Below, in pieces: positions 21,339 to 23,711 of a stretch of DNA of 23,711 bases. Below the pieces are notes generated by a model. It worked only from the letters and a program-made list of their open reading frames with translations, made no database searches and was not told the DNA's origin. Numbering within the stretch: position 1 is the first letter of the stretch; each line of letters opens with the position of its first letter. Made by a program: the position numbers and the translations under genes. Origin of the DNA: Euprymna scolopes (Eukaryota > Mollusca > Cephalopoda > Sepiida > Sepiolidae); assembly GCA_024364805.1 (NCBI GenBank), contig CM044511.1, positions 37,210,252 through 37,233,962 on the forward strand, read 5' to 3'.

Positions 21339-21457
21339 GTAGCGGAAAAAAACGTTTAACAGATTTGCTAGCTTTCTTTGTTTTGTGGAATATTAAAATA
21401 TTTTTCGCTACTAAGTGCATCAGCATCATATTAAAAAAAAAAACGTTAATGTTCCAC
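21339..21457. repeat. Overlapping short inverted repeats
   Basis: GTAGCGGAAAAA (21339-21350) pairs with TTTTTCGCTAC (21401-21411). TGTGGAATATTAA (from 21384) pairs with the reverse complement of TTAATGTTCCACA (to about 21457). The two pairings share sequence, so they would be alternatives. Confidence 0.6.
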
Positions 21458-21654
21458 AAATTTATCCCCAGCGTACAATTATTGACGTATTTTAAAATAT
21501 GATTGTGTTTATCGTCGCAATGGATTATGATGTGCTGTATGTGGTACGTTACAGAATCAAAGTTGTATTGAATGGAAATTGATTATGGACGTGTAAAATA
21601 GCTTTCATCCTAAAGAGTTACACATCACCTGTCTTGATTTATTTTGTTTAATTA

Positions 21655-21935
21655 TTTGCACTATAATCTTCATCTTTTAGTTGTTTTCACGACGTTTCCG
21701 ACAATTATTCCTCTGGCCTACATCTGGTTAACCCTGACGGGATAAGAATGTTAAATCTTCCAACTACATCCGCAGGAATTACTGCATTCAGTAGTTGTTG
21801 TCATCTCACCACGGTTTGGTGAACTAATCCTCTGACCGACTTTGGGTGGAATTGAATCCGCTACCTCCAGACTCACTGCTCACCTAGAATCGTGGATATT
21901 CTGCATCTATATCCAATGCGCCACGAGGCAATGAA
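21655..21935 (-). repeat. tRNA-headed SINE-like element, minus-strand copy
   Basis: On the minus strand a tRNA-like head begins near 21930: A box TGGCGCATTGG, B box GATTCAATTCC (plus-strand 21848-21858). A ~180-bp body follows (plus-strand 21661-21840) and is repeated in inverted orientation at 22120-22301, roughly 80% identical by eye. The body includes GGAAACGTCGTG (plus-strand 21690-21701 region), the equivalent of the hammerhead-like core in the other copy, but with a diverged first half. The head is some 20 bp longer than a tRNA between its boxes. The element is probably a SINE; a Penelope-like terminal piece is an alternative for the body. Confidence 0.6.
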
Positions 21936-22012
21936 GGTTGGACTTTTTGGTCTTATAAATCTACAATTTCATAATTTTCGATCTTCAAGTTGTCGGGTCC
22001 GTACCGATGGTT

Positions 22013-22082
22013 ATATTATTGAATTAATTTGGAATTATTTTGAAGATGAGTAATTTGAATAATGTATTTTATTTTATTATTA
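22013..22082. repeat. Left inverted arm bracketing the plus-strand SINE-like copy
   Basis: Reverse complement of about 22293-22361. Shared blocks are TATTATTGAATTAAT, GAAGATGAGTAATTTGAAT (G to GG variant) and a T/A-rich end; roughly 80-85% identical by eye. Confidence 0.8.
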
Positions 22083-22119
22083 GCACTATTACCGTCGCCT
22101 TATAGATGTTGTTTTAGAA

Positions 22120-22301
22120 CGGCGAGAGGATGAGTTGATCAAACCATGATGAGGTCACAACAACTACTGAAGGCAGAATTTGCTGTGAATGTAGTTGAAG
22201 AATTTAACATTCCTATCCTGTCGCGGTTAACCTGATGAAGTCCAGAGAAATAATCGGCCGAAACGTCGTGCAATCAACAACTAGAAGATGAAAATAATAG
22301 T
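22120..22301 (+). repeat. SINE-like element body, plus-strand copy with hammerhead-like core
   Basis: Inverted copy of 21661-21840; ordered matches include ACAACAACTACTGAA, ATGTAGTTG, ATTTAACATTC and GAAACGTCGTG. No clear tRNA head precedes it, so it is 5' truncated or a headless relative. It is followed by a short poly(A) (about 22302-22312). At 22232-22267 it carries CTGATGA, a short stem region and CGAAAC-GTC, in the order of a hammerhead ribozyme core. Confidence 0.65.
22232..22267 (+). ncRNA. Hammerhead-ribozyme-like motif
   Basis: CTGATGA (22232-22238) and GAAAC (22260-22264) followed at once by GTC (22265-22267) are the conserved core elements in the right order. The stem between them is weak: GTC can pair with GGC through a wobble, but the closing pair is mismatched. 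Stem III would be only AC/GT with no loop, so activity could occur only between two RNA copies, as in known dimeric hammerheads. Penelope-like elements are known to carry such minimal motifs. Probably a decayed motif; similarity by chance cannot be excluded. Confidence 0.4.
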
Positions 22302-22361
22302 AAAAAAAAAAATATTCAAATTACTCATCTCCAAAAAAATTCAAGATTAATTCAATAATAT
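22293..22361. repeat. Right inverted arm bracketing the plus-strand SINE-like copy
   Basis: Partner of 22013-22082. It starts at the 3' end of the SINE-like body and runs through its poly(A) into flanking sequence. Confidence 0.8.
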
Positions 22362-23086
22362 CACCTGATTTGTCTACAAATGACATCAGTCTAGAATATA
22401 TGTCTTTATTCTGTTTTTATTCTGCAATTTATCTTCATAATGAAAACTATTACAACGAAACACGTCACCTTTATAACATGAAGAATACTAACGTCACTTT
22501 AAGTAGGCGTCATCGTGAATTTCCAACAGTCCTTAATATACCTATTTACTATGCCTCCCCACGGGACAGAGTTAGACACCAGGGTCGTTAATACCCATAT
22601 TAGGATACGAAATGAAGAATTGTCATTACATTTGATACAGTTGCCTATTAGTGTTATCTTGATCTGTGCAGTTATTGACCTCATCGTTACAGAAAAGAAT
22701 GATAATTATTTTAATAGGCATTGTCATTAAGATAACAGAACATGCTAGATTTTATTAAACATATTATACTCTTGTGAGTGTCAGGATCATTTAAGTCACA
22801 GTTTCGACAAAATCGGAAAACAGCCTTCATATCATTGATTGTATTAATACATAGCCTATTAGTATTCATGATTTGAGCATTATTTATGAGTCACAGACGA
22901 TTGAAAGTTTTATTGTACTAAATTCGTTTTAATTGTATGAATGATTGCGAATTTTATTAAGTATTCTATGGAAACAGCTACCGATCATCTTGTCCACGCT
23001 CATCGGAAATTGAACTCTTTCATGCTTCGGCTAATTAAGCAACTGTAATATATAGTGGGGGTTCTCATTTATTTGGCATTCTCAAA
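22362..23086. other. Intergenic stretch, no recognised gene
   Basis: Three overlapping short frames at 22370-22730 show no motif. The rest is AT-rich with no recognised repeat. Confidence 0.5.
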
Positions 23087-23136
23087 TCCATATATATATA
23101 TATATGTATGTATATATATATATATATATATACATA
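23087..23136. repeat. (TA)n microsatellite with TATG interruptions
   Basis: Two TA runs joined by TGTATG. Confidence 0.95.
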
Positions 23137-23711
23137 TAACCATTTATTATAATAAGTGCTACTGTGTCTTAACAATGTATTAGTTTATAGTTGTTTCACA
23201 TTTGCATATTTATAATATATGAACTGTTTTCTATATGACACTTGTCACGAATATATGTCACCGCTGTTTGTACCAATAGAGATACTGAGCTTTGTTAGAG
23301 CTTTTATTATTAAAAATGCAAATTTGTTAATACATGTGCGCTGATAAAAAAAAAACTTACTTAATTCTCTCATTTATATTAATTTTTAAACTCTTTATAT
23401 AGTTGGTCTACTTCAGCCCAAAATGATTGACAATATGCATAAAATAGCTAGTAGAACGTTTTCGTAATAAAAGAACATCTATGTACAATTCTTATTATGT
23501 CAAGAACTCATATATTACACTGAGGACATTTTAACTTCATGCATGTAATTTTGGAGAAGCTATAAGATTTCACAATCGAAACCTAAGTTGGCCAATAAAC
23601 CCTGGTATATACTACTTATTAATTTTTTTTTAGTATTTTCAGTGGTTTAAATGCTATTTTACATGCTAGACGTGTTTTCAATATTATTTGAATGAGTATA
23701 TGTTGTTATAT
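23137..23711. other. Intergenic stretch, no recognised gene
   Basis: AT-rich DNA without frames of note, to the end of the window. Confidence 0.6.

Overview
The window looks like AT-rich, gene-poor nuclear DNA from an invertebrate animal. It has long (TA)n, (GAT)n, (AAT)n and (CATA)n microsatellites, decayed non-LTR retrotransposons, tRNA-derived SINE-like units, a mariner-type fossil and a 1.2-kb minisatellite. No intact host gene is visible. The repeat mix recalls mollusc, especially cephalopod, intergenic DNA. That placement is an impression, not a proof: the SINE families I would expect to be commonest in octopus were not seen.

Layout. 1-3.4 kb is a LINE graveyard. A minus-strand LINE C-terminus (478-872) abuts a (TA)n tract. 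A plus-strand RTE-like LINE 3' end (1108-1824) closes with a (GAT)n tail. A second plus-strand LINE piece (1845-3375) is split by about 570 bp of unrelated DNA. 3.4-5 kb is empty. A 26-bp minisatellite (4991-6158, 42 full units) carries no stop in any forward frame over 640 bp. At 6736-7304 sits a 569-bp mariner-type element with TA flanks and long inverted arms. 7.3-13.1 kb holds short repeats, a tRNA-like unit, a purine tract, an inverted-repeat pair (11120-11369) and an (AAT)n tract. 13.1-15.5 kb is strikingly G-poor on the plus strand. A minus-strand tRNA-headed SINE-like unit with a 14-bp repeated tail lies at 15609-15800, followed by a (CATA)n tract. A jockey/CR1-like LINE C-terminus lies at about 16540-17065. 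A well-formed TATA box stands at 18216. 21.6-22.4 kb contains two inverted copies of a SINE-like unit whose body carries a hammerhead-like CTGATGA...GAAAC-GTC core; one copy has a tRNA-like head and the other is bracketed by its own pair of inverted arms.

Functional reading: these are independent layers of selfish DNA and simple repeats, not cooperating genes. The best candidates for something new are the interleaved SINE/hammerhead structure near 22 kb, the frame-rotating minisatellite, the fold-back mariner and the G-depleted block. All homology calls were made by eye from translated motifs and need database searches.
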